A DNA stretch of 6,992 bases, taken from an uncultured Eubacterium sp. (GTDB taxonomy: Bacteria > Bacillota > Clostridia > Lachnospirales > Lachnospiraceae). Positions 1 through 6,510 of this stretch are shown here, one piece after another. Made by a program: the position numbers and the translations under genes. The stretch covers positions 1 through 6,992 of the forward strand of contig CAJUHV010000112.1 of assembly GCA_910586445.1 (NCBI GenBank), in the 5' to 3' direction. Within the stretch, counting starts at the first letter, position 1. Each line of letters begins with the position of its first letter. Under the pieces are notes generated by a model. It was not told the DNA's origin, did no database searches, and saw only the letters and a list, made by a program, of their open reading frames with translations.

Positions 1-7
1 TACTCAT
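1..7 (-). CDS. Start of a divergent leftward gene (5' end only, product unknown)
   Basis: Read on the minus strand, the sequence AAGGAGGTGG-AT-ATG-AGT-A runs off the left edge, so only the first two codons (Met-Ser) and one base are visible. The call rests on the near-perfect Shine-Dalgarno (complement of 12-19) placed a few bases before an ATG at 7-5. The gene would be transcribed divergently from helD. Nothing can be said about its product. The palindrome at 60-80 lies in its leader or promoter region and could regulate it. Confidence 0.5.
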
Positions 8-59
8 ATCCACCTCCTTAAAATCCGGCATGACCGAATTTTTCCCTGTTGGAATCAAT

Positions 60-80
60 ATTGCGAACTTGTTTCGCAAT
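60..80. repeat. Perfect 8-5-8 palindrome, candidate operator or leader hairpin
   Basis: ATTGCGAA (60-67) and TTCGCAAT (73-80) are exact inverted repeats around the 5-base centre CTTGT. It lies about 55 bases upstream of the left-edge ATG (minus strand) and 250 bases upstream of helD, so it more likely serves the leftward gene. It could be a dimeric repressor site or a small mRNA hairpin. It is not followed by a T-run on either side, so it is not a typical intrinsic terminator. Confidence 0.5.
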
Positions 81-312
81 CGCCTATACCTATTTAGAAA
101 TACAAATCTCTCCGCACCGCCATATTATTAGGTAATTTAAAGCCTGCATCCCTTTTCCATCATAATAGTATCATAGAAAAATTTTCAGTACAAGACTATT
201 TATCAAATCCGGCATATGGTAGACTTGTGTACTATCCGGCTGATATTTAATAAAATCATGCAGATGATCTGTTCGTATGCAGGACGGATTCAGCAGAACT
301 TTTTCATTTATT

Positions 313-320
313 AAGGAGGT
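313..320 (+). promoter_or_regulatory. helD ribosome binding site
   Basis: AAGGAGGT ends 9 bases before the ATG at 330, which decides the helD start. A nearer ATG at 323 is only 2 bases from the site, is in another frame, and reaches a stop after 12 codons. Confidence 0.85.
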
Positions 321-329
321 CTATGTTTT

Positions 330-2492
330 ATGGGGAATCATCAATCAGAACAAGAATATGAAGAAATAAGGCTCACACAGACGATCGCCCTGGCCAGGGC
401 GCAGCTGAAGCAGGCTGAAGAAAACGCTGCGCGGAAAAAATCTGAAATTATTGAAGAAAAAAAAGAAGTGCGCGAAAATACCGTACACGGCATAACAAAC
501 CTATGGTCTTCGGATGGTTTTGAGGCACTTGCCGAATTAAGCCAATACCTTAACCCTGTCACAGACAAAATTATAGATTATGAAGAAGAAAAACATAAGA
601 TACTTTTGCTGCAGAATATGCTGAAATCGCCTTACTTTGCACGGATTGATTTTAAGTTTGACGATGAGGACGAATTTGAACAGATATATATCGGCCGGTC
701 CTCACTCAAGAAAAATAATTTTCAAGAGATGTATGTTTACGACTGGAGATCACCGATTGCCAGTATTTTTTACCGTTTTATGCCCGGAAATGCATTTTAC
801 GACGCACCATGCGGGCAGGTAAGCGGCACGCTCGGTTTAAAGCGCCAGCATGAAATAAAAAACGGAAAGCTGGAATACTTTTTCGATGCAGATGTGCAGA
901 TTGTCGATGAATTTTTAAGACAGCTCCTATCACAAAACACCACTGCCCAGATGAAAGCGATTGTTGAAACGATCCAGCAGGATCAGGACATTGTAATCAG
1001 AGATCTGGAAAATGACCTGCTGATGGTACAGGGCGTGGCAGGCAGCGGAAAAACGTCGATCGCACTCCACCGGGCCGCATATCTTATGTATCAGGGCTTA
1101 CAAACAAGACTGGCCGCGAATAATATTATGATTATCTCCCCCAATCCTATTTTTGAACAGTATATCTCTCATGTACTGCCTGAATTGGGAGAAGACCACG
1201 TTGATTCTGCTGTCTTTGAAGACCTGCTGCATGCCGTATTAAACGGCAGGAAATTCCAGGCAAAAAATGACTTTTTAGAAAATTTAATCGGTGACTCACA
1301 CTTTAAAAAGCTGCAAAAAAGCAGCATTACATTTAAAACATCCACTTCTTTTATCGAGCTGTTAGACCGGTTCCTCCTCGATCTGCCCGCCCGGTGGATC
1401 GCATTTGACGACGTATACTATGAGGGCGCATGTATGGTCACGAAAGAAGCACTGCAGGAAAAGATTTTAGCAAGACCGGAAACACCGCTTGGCGTAAGGC
1501 TGCAGCAATTGGAAGATTATATTTTGGAAGAAATCTTCACAGCCAGAAAGGGACGCAGATATTGGGAAGAACGGAATCAGGTCAGGCAGGAAATACAAAG
1601 CTTCATTACGCTGGACCTGATCGGACTGTATCAGTCATTGTTTAAGGATGAGGACTATTTTTACAGCCTGCTGCAGGATAACGAACCGTCCGAACATATA
1701 AGCAGCATACTGGAATACACAAGGGATAACCTTAAAACAGGCCTCCTGTTCTATGACGATGCGATAGCCATCGCTTATCTGTATATAAAAGTATATGGAA
1801 ATAACCGCTATAAAAACATCATGCAGGTAGTGATCGACGAGGCCCAGGACTATTACCCGCTTCAGTACAAAATATTCAGCCTGCTGTTTTCAAATGCCAA
1901 GTTTACCGTTTTAGGCGATATGAACCAGACACTTGCAAAGAAAGAAGACCGTTCCCTATACGAACAGATTCAAAAAATATTGAATAAGAAAAAAGCCGCT
2001 CTTATTATGCTGGAAAAAAGTTTCCGCTGTACGAACGAGATATTAAACTATAGCTTAAAGTTTATTGATCACAGTCCGGAAATAAAGAGCTTTAACAGAA
2101 CCGGAGACAGCCCGCAGGTAATTACCGCTGATAGTTCCAGAACCTTTATCGATAAGATTGCCAGCGAAATAAAATTGTGCCAGGAAAAAGGTTATCAGAC
2201 AATCGGTCTGATCTGCAAAACCGAACGCAGCTCCGCCCGCTTATACCAGAAGCTGAAATCCAAGATGGATATCCAGTTAATCCAAAACGGGAGCATGTCG
2301 GATTTACAAGGTGTATTTATCATTCCGGTATATATGTCAAAGGGATTGGAATTTGATTCCGTCTTAATCTGTGATGCGGACAGCAAGACCTACCATGATA
2401 CAGATGACAAAAATCTGCTGTATGTCGCCTGTACCAGGGCGCTTCACAGGCTTACGTTATTTTGTGAGAAAGAACCAAGCCTATTTGTATAA
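330..2492 (+). CDS. helD: RNA polymerase recycling motor HelD (UvrD/Rep-like superfamily 1 ATPase)
   Basis: A 720-residue, apparently intact HelD. In Firmicutes this ATPase binds RNA polymerase, reaches into its channels and uses ATP to free stalled or post-termination enzyme from nucleic acid; it acts in the cytoplasm. The N-terminal ~80 residues are charged and coiled-coil-like, as expected for the arm that enters the secondary channel. The ATPase motifs are in order: Walker A GVAGSGKTS (residues 235-243, Lys241), Walker B IDEAQD (502-507), motif III GDMNQ (529-533), LEKSFRCT (561-568), SKGLEFD (670-676) and the motif VI-like YVACTRA (698-704). The 'VAGSGKTSIALHR' form of Walker A and the coiled-coil N-terminus separate it from UvrD/PcrA, which act on DNA. 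B. subtilis HelD is slightly longer (about 770 residues). The start follows a strong ribosome binding site. It stands alone: there is no operon partner on its strand until the ABC genes about 830 bases on. Confidence 0.93.
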   Translation: MGNHQSEQEYEEIRLTQTIALARAQLKQAEENAARKKSEIIEEKKEVRENTVHGITNLWSSDGFEALAELSQYLNPVTDKIIDYEEEKHKILLLQNMLKSPYFARIDFKFDDEDEFEQIYIGRSSLKKNNFQEMYVYDWRSPIASIFYRFMPGNAFYDAPCGQVSGTLGLKRQHEIKNGKLEYFFDADVQIVDEFLRQLLSQNTTAQMKAIVETIQQDQDIVIRDLENDLLMVQGVAGSGKTSIALHRAAYLMYQGLQTRLAANNIMIISPNPIFEQYISHVLPELGEDHVDSAVFEDLLHAVLNGRKFQAKNDFLENLIGDSHFKKLQKSSITFKTSTSFIELLDRFLLDLPARWIAFDDVYYEGACMVTKEALQEKILARPETPLGVRLQQLEDYILEEIFTARKGRRYWEERNQVRQEIQSFITLDLIGLYQSLFKDEDYFYSLLQDNEPSEHISSILEYTRDNLKTGLLFYDDAIAIAYLYIKVYGNNRYKNIMQVVIDEAQDYYPLQYKIFSLLFSNAKFTVLGDMNQTLAKKEDRSLYEQIQKILNKKKAALIMLEKSFRCTNEILNYSLKFIDHSPEIKSFNRTGDSPQVITADSSRTFIDKIASEIKLCQEKGYQTIGLICKTERSSARLYQKLKSKMDIQLIQNGSMSDLQGVFIIPVYMSKGLEFDSVLICDADSKTYHDTDDKNLLYVACTRALHRLTLFCEKEPSLFV

Positions 2493-2522
2493 ATCATCCT
2501 AAATGTTTCCTGAATATGCGAA

Positions 2523-2572
2523 GCACTGCCCGCTTGAGCGTGTTTGAAATATCATGCTTTAGCGGGCAGTGC
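2523..2572. terminator. Long hairpin downstream of helD, possible terminator or palindromic repeat
   Basis: GCACTGCCCGCT (2523-2534) and AGCGGGCAGTGC (2561-2572) are exact 12-base inverted repeats. After one T/T mismatch the stem can extend by seven more pairs, two of them G-U (2536-2542 with 2553-2559), leaving a 10-base loop. It begins 31 bases after the helD stop, where a terminator would be expected. However, the downstream bases CTCGTATC give no T-tract, so intrinsic termination is uncertain. It may instead be a dispersed palindromic element or an mRNA-stabilising hairpin. Confidence 0.5.
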
Positions 2573-2604
2573 CTCGTATCTTCAATGACACGATAACCGA
2601 TTTA

Positions 2605-2781
2605 TCAAAATACGATTTTGCTTAATATATCATTCATTATCCCCGCCTGCAAAAACCAATACGCAGCCAGAATCGTCTGGCGATCCATTCCCACCGTGAT
2701 CTGATCTGTCTGTATAAACAGCAGCACAGGCAGAATATACGGGATAAAATACCTGCCCTGTATCCCGATTACCAGCCGGAA
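2605..2781 (-). pseudogene. 3' remnant of a DUF2142 multi-pass membrane protein gene
   Basis: Only the last 58 codons and the TGA stop survive on the minus strand. The peptide carries the pattern VIGIQGRYFIPYILPVLL, which I recognise as the conserved GxQGRYFxP segment near the C-terminus of DUF2142 membrane proteins. It is followed by a polar stretch and one last hydrophobic segment (ILAAYWFLQAGIM). DUF2142 proteins usually have several hundred residues and many membrane spans, often near cell-surface polysaccharide genes; their function is not settled. Upstream of the Phe codon at 2779-2781 the frame becomes the antisense of an Rpn-like gene, so the 5' part has been lost. The open frame to 2832 (with an ATG) is therefore a chance fusion, not an intact 75-residue protein. 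The family call is from memory of the motif, not a search. Confidence 0.65.
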
Positions 2782-3136
2782 TGATAGACCTGAATGCAAT
2801 CGAAAAAGGGGCAGATTACAGTGAGCTTCCACAAAGCTTTGTTATCTTTATCTGTACCTTTGATGCGTTTGGAAAAGGACAGTGGAGATATACGTTTGAA
2901 AATATGTGTAAAGAAGATCACGATGTGCTTTTAGAAGATGGTACCGCTAGAATTGTCTTTAATACTACTGGAACTAAAGGCAATATCAGCGAATATACAA
3001 AGAATATCTTAAAATTCACAGAAAACAATACAACAGAAGATGATTTTACAGAAAAATCAGCACAGGAAGTCCAGAAAATCAAGAATGGCAGGTGGAATAT
3101 ATGACATTACTGATGTGGGAGTATCTGATTGACAGC
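2781..3136 (+). pseudogene. Broken Rpn-family (PD-(D/E)XK) recombination-promoting nuclease / putative transposase gene
   Basis: The translation from 2781 contains MIDLNAIEKGADY, then SFVIFICTFDAFGKGQWRYTF and later DGTARIVFNTTGT. These match the middle of the Rpn/PDDEXK_12 family ('YVIFICTFDPFGKG...YTFEN'). Family members have roughly 300 residues and are RecA-independent DNA nucleases that promote recombination. Here the N-terminal half, including the first part of the nuclease fold, is missing: the homology begins abruptly at the junction with the DUF2142 remnant. A second lesion is a frameshift. The frame from 2781 stops at 3102-3104, while the expected continuation EWQVEYMTLLMWEYLID lies in another frame (3083-3133), so about one base has been lost near 3075-3082. 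The C-terminal tail is also absent. There is no ribosome binding site before 2781. It is not expected to make an active protein. Confidence 0.75.
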
Positions 3137-3320
3137 TTCAATCTAACTTTACAGGAAACTGAGGATAAAGCCTTTCACGTCTTTCTTCCTCCATACCTAT
3201 ATGTAACCCATTCTTTCTTCGCTCATACAATACATTATAAGCATCTATGCCTTACAATACAACTCTTTCAATCCAAACATACCTATGATACCGCAACTAT
3301 TTTTTATTGGAGGGATTTTT
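3137..3320 (+). promoter_or_regulatory. Leader region of the ABC transporter genes
   Basis: This gap has no convincing gene. A promoter for the ABC genes is expected but unclear: TTGACA at 3129-3134 has no good -10 at the right distance, and TATAAG (3236-3241) has no good -35. I looked for TPP and other riboswitch cores because some related transporters carry them, and found none. The ribosome binding site GGAGG (3309-3313) ends 7 bases before the ATG at 3321. Confidence 0.3.
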
Positions 3321-4118
3321 ATGAATCATCTGCTGGACTTTGAACATGTGTCATACTCCTACCATTCGATTGATGGAGAGACACCTGCTTTATCTGATAT
3401 CAGCTTTTCTTTAAATGACGGCGAATTTCTTGCCATTGCGGGTCCCAGCGGCTGCGGCAAATCTACGCTGCTGAACCTGATCTGCCATCTGAATACGCCG
3501 GAATCCGGACAAATTTTCTTTCAAGGAGAACCGCTGACAAAAAAATCGATCTGTGAAATCGGATATATGCTGCAGAAAGACCACCTGCTGGAATGGCGCA
3601 GCATTGAAAAAAACATCTATCTTGGATTGGAAATCCAGAAAAAACTGACAGGCCAGACAAAAGACTATGCTGCACACCTGCTGAAAAAATACGGCCTGTT
3701 CGAATTCCGCCATAAAAAGCCTTCCGAGCTGTCGGGCGGCATGCGCCAGCGGGCTGCCCTGATCCGCACGCTTGTATTAAAGCCTCAGCTTCTGCTTTTG
3801 GATGAGCCTTTTTCTGCCCTTGACTACCAGACAAGGCTCAAAACGTCCAATGATATCAGCGCCATTATCCGTGAAGAGAAAAAAAGCGCAGTCCTTGTTA
3901 CCCATGACCTGTCGGAGGCAGTCAGCCTCGCTGACCGGATTTTAGTGCTCAGCCCCAGGCCCGGGCAGCTGAAACGCATTATTTTAACACCGTTTCCAAA
4001 AGATTTATCGGCATTAGACCGCCGGAATACAAACGAATTCAAAGATTATTTCAATCTGTTATGGAAGGAGATGAACGCAGATGAAGAAGTCACTTTCCGC
4101 GCAGGAACTGTATCTTAA
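3321..4118 (+). CDS. ABC transporter ATP-binding protein, nitrate/sulfonate/taurine-type importer
   Basis: A 265-residue cytoplasmic ATPase that would power a binding-protein-dependent importer with the permease directly downstream. All ABC motifs are present: Walker A GPSGCGKST (41-49), Q-loop Gln85 in MLQKDHLLEWR, signature LSGGMRQR (137-144), Walker B LLLLDEP with Asp161-Glu162, D-loop SALD (165-168) and the switch His195 in VTHDLSEA. The 'LLEWRSIEKN' stretch after the Q-loop and the overall size fit the SsuB/TauB/ThiZ group. Its members import sulfonates, nitrate, taurine or pyrimidine precursors of thiamin; the substrate cannot be told from the ATPase. The start at 3321 was chosen because GGAGG at 3309-3313 sits 7 bases ahead. 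The in-frame ATG at 3285 has no such site and would add 12 unconserved residues. The 3' end overlaps the permease start by 38 bases, which implies coupled translation in one operon. No defect is seen. Confidence 0.9.
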   Translation: MNHLLDFEHVSYSYHSIDGETPALSDISFSLNDGEFLAIAGPSGCGKSTLLNLICHLNTPESGQIFFQGEPLTKKSICEIGYMLQKDHLLEWRSIEKNIYLGLEIQKKLTGQTKDYAAHLLKKYGLFEFRHKKPSELSGGMRQRAALIRTLVLKPQLLLLDEPFSALDYQTRLKTSNDISAIIREEKKSAVLVTHDLSEAVSLADRILVLSPRPGQLKRIILTPFPKDLSALDRRNTNEFKDYFNLLWKEMNADEEVTFRAGTVS

Positions 4119-4815
4119 ATCTGTCCGGCACACAAACTACAAAATATTATTCTGGCGCATATCTTTATTCCTCATATTTATAGTCTCCTGGGAGCTCTGC
4201 GCCAGATGCGGCATCATCGATTCCTTTATTTTCAGCAGCCCATCCAAATTGATCCGCTGTCTGAACAGCATGCTCTTTGAGCAGCACCTGCTGGAACATA
4301 TCGGCATCACTTTGTTTGAAACTATTGTGAGCTTTTTCCTTGTAATCGCTGTCAGCCTTGTCTTTGCAGTCCTGCTGTGGAAAAGCCGCACATTATCCAA
4401 GATCTTAGAGCCTTATATGGTCATGCTAAACAGCCTACCAAAATCTGCACTCGCGCCGCTGTTAATCGTATGGCTCGGTGCCAGCTACAAAACGATTATC
4501 TTAACCGGCATGTCAGTAGCAGTATTCGGCTCGATCATGAGCCTGTATACCGGATTTATGGAAGTAGATCCTGAAAAAATCAAGCTGATCTACACACTGA
4601 ACGGCACGGGCAGCGATGCCCTGTACAAGGTCATCCTGCCTGCCAACATACCAAACCTGCTCAGCATTATGAAAGTCAATATAGGATTGTGCCTTGTCGG
4701 CGTAATTATCGGAGAGTTTATAGCAGCCAGACAAGGCCTCGGCTATCTGATTATATATGGGAGCCAGGTATTCACTTTAGTTCACAAACAGATATTATAT
4801 TCTTTCTTCCTGTAA
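4081..4815 (+). pseudogene. ABC transporter permease, C-terminally truncated by element insertion
   Basis: Membrane subunit of a SsuC/TauC/ThiX-type importer, 244 codons as it stands. Visible parts are a first membrane helix at about residues 24-42 (FWRISLFLIFIVSWELC), a second at about 80-100, the conserved LNSLPKSALAPLLIVWLG (116-133), the cytoplasmic coupling loop NGTGSDALYKVILPANIP (174-191), and GEFIAARQGLGYLIIYGSQVF (211-231). Family members normally continue after 'GSQVF.L' with a final helix and a short basic tail, some 25-35 residues. Here recognisable sequence stops at Leu233 (codon 4777-4779), and the last 11 residues (VHKQILYSFFL) are encoded by the end of the recombinase gene on the other strand. 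I infer that the integration removed the last helix, probably inactivating the permease. The ribosome binding site AAGGAG (4065-4070) lies inside the ATPase gene. A substrate-binding protein gene may follow the missing 3' end beyond the element. Confidence 0.82.
4765..4790. mobile_element. Likely attachment-site junction (host permease / integrative element)
   Basis: Left of about 4780 the sequence encodes conserved permease residues; right of 4782 it is the C-terminus of a large serine recombinase on the opposite strand. Such recombinases lie at the end of the element they move, so the crossover should fall within or just before the shared stretch around GGTATTCACTTTAG (4767-4780). A short direct repeat TTCAC (4771-4775 and 4781-4785), 10 bases apart, sits across it. 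The partner site is not in this window, so the exact core cannot be defined. Serine integrases make only a very short duplication or overlap. Confidence 0.6.
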
Positions 4816-6413
4816 TTTATCTTTTTCACTTCTATCTTGATCTCACCAAAAATATCAAATCTGAAGATCATATATTCTGGATATACCATAATTTGTTCTA
4901 TATGATTTTTTATATTGACCACGCTCATATCATAATCCGCAATCATTTTTATTTCATTTTCAAGTTCTTTCAATCTATCCTGTTTTTCTGATATTGAACT
5001 TTTTTTCGCAGCAAGCTCACCACAGGCATCTTCTAATTCTGTCATACGTTCTTTTATCTTAGCATCTTTGATACGATATATGTCATCTTCAATTTTGCCA
5101 TCAAGATACCTGTCTAACAAAATTTCCCTGCTAGTCCGCTGCTTTTCCAACTCACATTTCACAGACTTTTCCTGCTGCTCGATCTCGCTAGTATCATTAA
5201 TTACCTGTTTCAAAATAGCAGACGCAACAGAATAAATATCCTCTTTTGACTTCATATATATTTTCTGTGCTAATTGATATATTAAATCATCCAAATCTTC
5301 TTCTTTAAGATGAATATTATCACATCCAGCATTCGACACTTCATATTTTGGTTCCATTTTGCCTTTAGGGCTTCTATTATTCTTTGTCCTTCTTCCCCGC
5401 TGAACATATTCGCTGCAATTCCAATATATTTTATTCTTTTTTTCACTTACAGCCGTACTTCTCCAATATGTGCTGCCGCATAATCCGCATTCAATTTTAC
5501 TCGTAAGAGGATTTGAATTTTTTTTGCTCCCTATCGTTTTCATTTTAAAATCTTCAGTAATAAATGTCTTTGACCTTGCATCCATCAATTTATTAGCTTT
5601 ATCCCATAACTCTTCTGAAACTATTGCGGGTACAATGTGATCGTGGTAGATCCATTTGTCCTTATTATTTCTTTCAGTTCTTTTTGTTTCAAAATCCTTA
5701 TGTAAAACATTCATTACTGCTGTACCCTTATAAAGCGGACTTCTAATAATTCTTCGGACTGTCTGCTCAGCTATTTTATTACCATCATGATTATAATAGC
5801 CATGATCCTGCAGCATTTTCGCAATCGTACGAGAACCATAATTTTGTTCCGCCATTTCATAAATAAACCTGACCATCTCAGCTTCTTTATCATTAACCAC
5901 AATCTGCTTATTTACATTATCATATCCCCATGTTTTAGAAGTTATAATAACACTGCTTCCCTTTTCCTGTCTTTTTCTATGTGCATTATTAATATTCTTG
6001 CTCAAACTTCTACTATAGTCTTCTGCTAATATTGCTTTTATTCCCGTAATCAGCGCATCATCTGGAGAATAGAATTTTCTTTCTAAATAGAAGTATAATT
6101 TTTTATTATTCTGCACAAGTTTATCAATGAAAAAATACCACTCTTTTGTATTCCTCATCAATCTATCCTGCGTTTTTATTACTATAATATCAAACTTATC
6201 ACTCTCCATGTCTTTAAATAAACGATTATATTCATCACGTCTCTTTGTAGTTGTTCCAGACCGACCTTCATCAACGTATCCATCTATCAGCTGCCAGTGA
6301 TTTTCTTCAATAACCTTTGTAGATTCTTCCTTTTGATTTACAATGGATGTCAACTGATTTTCATCATCTGTACTCACTCGACAGTAGTAAACAGCCCTTA
6401 ATTTTTCTTCCAT
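4782..6413 (-). CDS. Large serine recombinase (site-specific integrase of an integrative element)
   Basis: A 543-residue serine recombinase that would integrate and excise the element by double-strand cleavage through a Ser-DNA link. The resolvase-like catalytic domain (about 4-150) has YCRVSTDD with Arg12 and the nucleophile Ser14, DEGRSGTTTKRRD (48-60; Arg51) and TQDRLMRNTKE (81-91; Arg84, Arg87). The 'recombinase' domain (about 160-285) includes NYGSRTIAKML and the RIIRSPLYKGTAV pattern. A zinc ribbon follows, with Cys309, Cys312, Cys333 and Cys364. A charged coiled coil (about 405-490) of the type that controls synapsis comes next, then a short beta-rich tail ending in EYNICL. Length and domain order fit an intact ICE/IME or phage-type enzyme. 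The start ATG follows AGGATGG (complement of 6420-6426) by 6 bases. The gene is visibly richer in A+T than helD and the ABC genes, which supports horizontal transfer. Its 3' end overlaps the truncated permease convergently by 34 bases. Confidence 0.93.
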   Translation of the reverse strand: MEEKLRAVYYCRVSTDDENQLTSIVNQKEESTKVIEENHWQLIDGYVDEGRSGTTTKRRDEYNRLFKDMESDKFDIIVIKTQDRLMRNTKEWYFFIDKLVQNNKKLYFYLERKFYSPDDALITGIKAILAEDYSRSLSKNINNAHRKRQEKGSSVIITSKTWGYDNVNKQIVVNDKEAEMVRFIYEMAEQNYGSRTIAKMLQDHGYYNHDGNKIAEQTVRRIIRSPLYKGTAVMNVLHKDFETKRTERNNKDKWIYHDHIVPAIVSEELWDKANKLMDARSKTFITEDFKMKTIGSKKNSNPLTSKIECGLCGSTYWRSTAVSEKKNKIYWNCSEYVQRGRRTKNNRSPKGKMEPKYEVSNAGCDNIHLKEEDLDDLIYQLAQKIYMKSKEDIYSVASAILKQVINDTSEIEQQEKSVKCELEKQRTSREILLDRYLDGKIEDDIYRIKDAKIKERMTELEDACGELAAKKSSISEKQDRLKELENEIKMIADYDMSVVNIKNHIEQIMVYPEYMIFRFDIFGEIKIEVKKINYRKKEYNICL

Positions 6414-6419
6414 ATCACA

Positions 6420-6426
6420 CCATCCT
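6420..6426 (-). promoter_or_regulatory. Recombinase ribosome binding site
   Basis: AGGATGG on the minus strand, 6 bases before the ATG at 6413-6411. It is weaker than the host sites near helD and fits low expression of the recombinase. Confidence 0.5.
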
Positions 6427-6447
6427 AATTTTGTTTATGTTTTTCAA

Positions 6448-6456
6448 ATTATAACA
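6448..6456 (-). promoter_or_regulatory. Extended -10 promoter for the recombinase
   Basis: The minus strand reads TG-T-TATAAT, a perfect extended -10 (TATAAT is the complement of 6448-6453; TG is the complement of 6455-6456). No good -35 lies at 16-18 bases upstream, as is common for extended -10 promoters. It is placed between the terminator at 6481-6507 and the recombinase start, giving a leader of roughly 30 bases. Confidence 0.6.
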
Positions 6457-6480
6457 CAAACAGACCCAAAATAAAATAAT

Positions 6481-6507
6481 AAGTGTGGGTAAGCCAGCCC
6501 CACACTT
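6481..6507. terminator. Bidirectional intrinsic terminator
   Basis: AAGTGTGGG (6481-6489) pairs exactly with CCCACACTT (6499-6507) around a 9-base loop. On the minus strand the stem is followed by ATTATTTTATTTT; on the plus strand by TCTTTATTTAT. It starts 3 bases after the stop codon of the small minus-strand ORF (6511-6633), so its main job is probably to end that transcript and insulate the recombinase promoter. Confidence 0.75.
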
Positions 6508-6510
6508 TCT

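Larger units (their letters stand above)
8..329. promoter_or_regulatory. Divergent intergenic region between the left-edge gene and helD
   Basis: I see no coding signal here. It holds the ribosome binding site of the leftward gene (12-19), a perfect palindrome (60-80), two copies of AAATCCGGCAT (21-31 and 205-215), and the helD ribosome binding site AAGGAGGT (313-320). Promoters for both genes must lie here, but none is convincing. On the plus strand TTGTGT (225-230) with TAATAA (248-253) at 17-base spacing is a weak candidate. On the minus strand TTGTAC with TACTAT at 17-base spacing (about 153-195) is equally weak. Confidence 0.4.

Noticed and set aside
64..76. LexA/SOS box in the left palindrome
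   Set aside because: The Gram-positive consensus CGAAC-N4-GTTCG needs 14 bases with a 4-base centre. Here CGAAC and the right-hand TTCG are spaced one base short, and the true symmetry centre is a 5-base loop.
323..361. ATG at 323 as an upstream small ORF before helD
   Set aside because: It is only 2 bases from the ribosome binding site, encodes 12 residues and overlaps helD out of frame; there is no sign that it is used.
2605..2832. A 75-codon minus-strand ORF as an intact small gene
   Set aside because: Only the last 58 codons look like a protein (the DUF2142 C-terminus). The first 17 are the antisense of the Rpn-like remnant, and there is no ribosome binding site at 2832.
3285..3320. Earlier in-frame ATG (3285) as the ABC ATPase start
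   Set aside because: No ribosome binding site precedes it, and it would translate through the GGAGG that sits correctly for the ATG at 3321.
3137..3320. TPP or other riboswitch in the ABC leader
   Set aside because: The string CTGAGG is present, but the remaining conserved TPP blocks and pairing stems are not, and no other riboswitch core was recognised.
3092..3343. An 83-codon plus-strand ORF as a separate gene
   Set aside because: Its first residues (EYMTLLMWEYLID) are the frameshifted continuation of the Rpn-like remnant. The rest has no protein-like pattern and runs into the ABC ATPase start.
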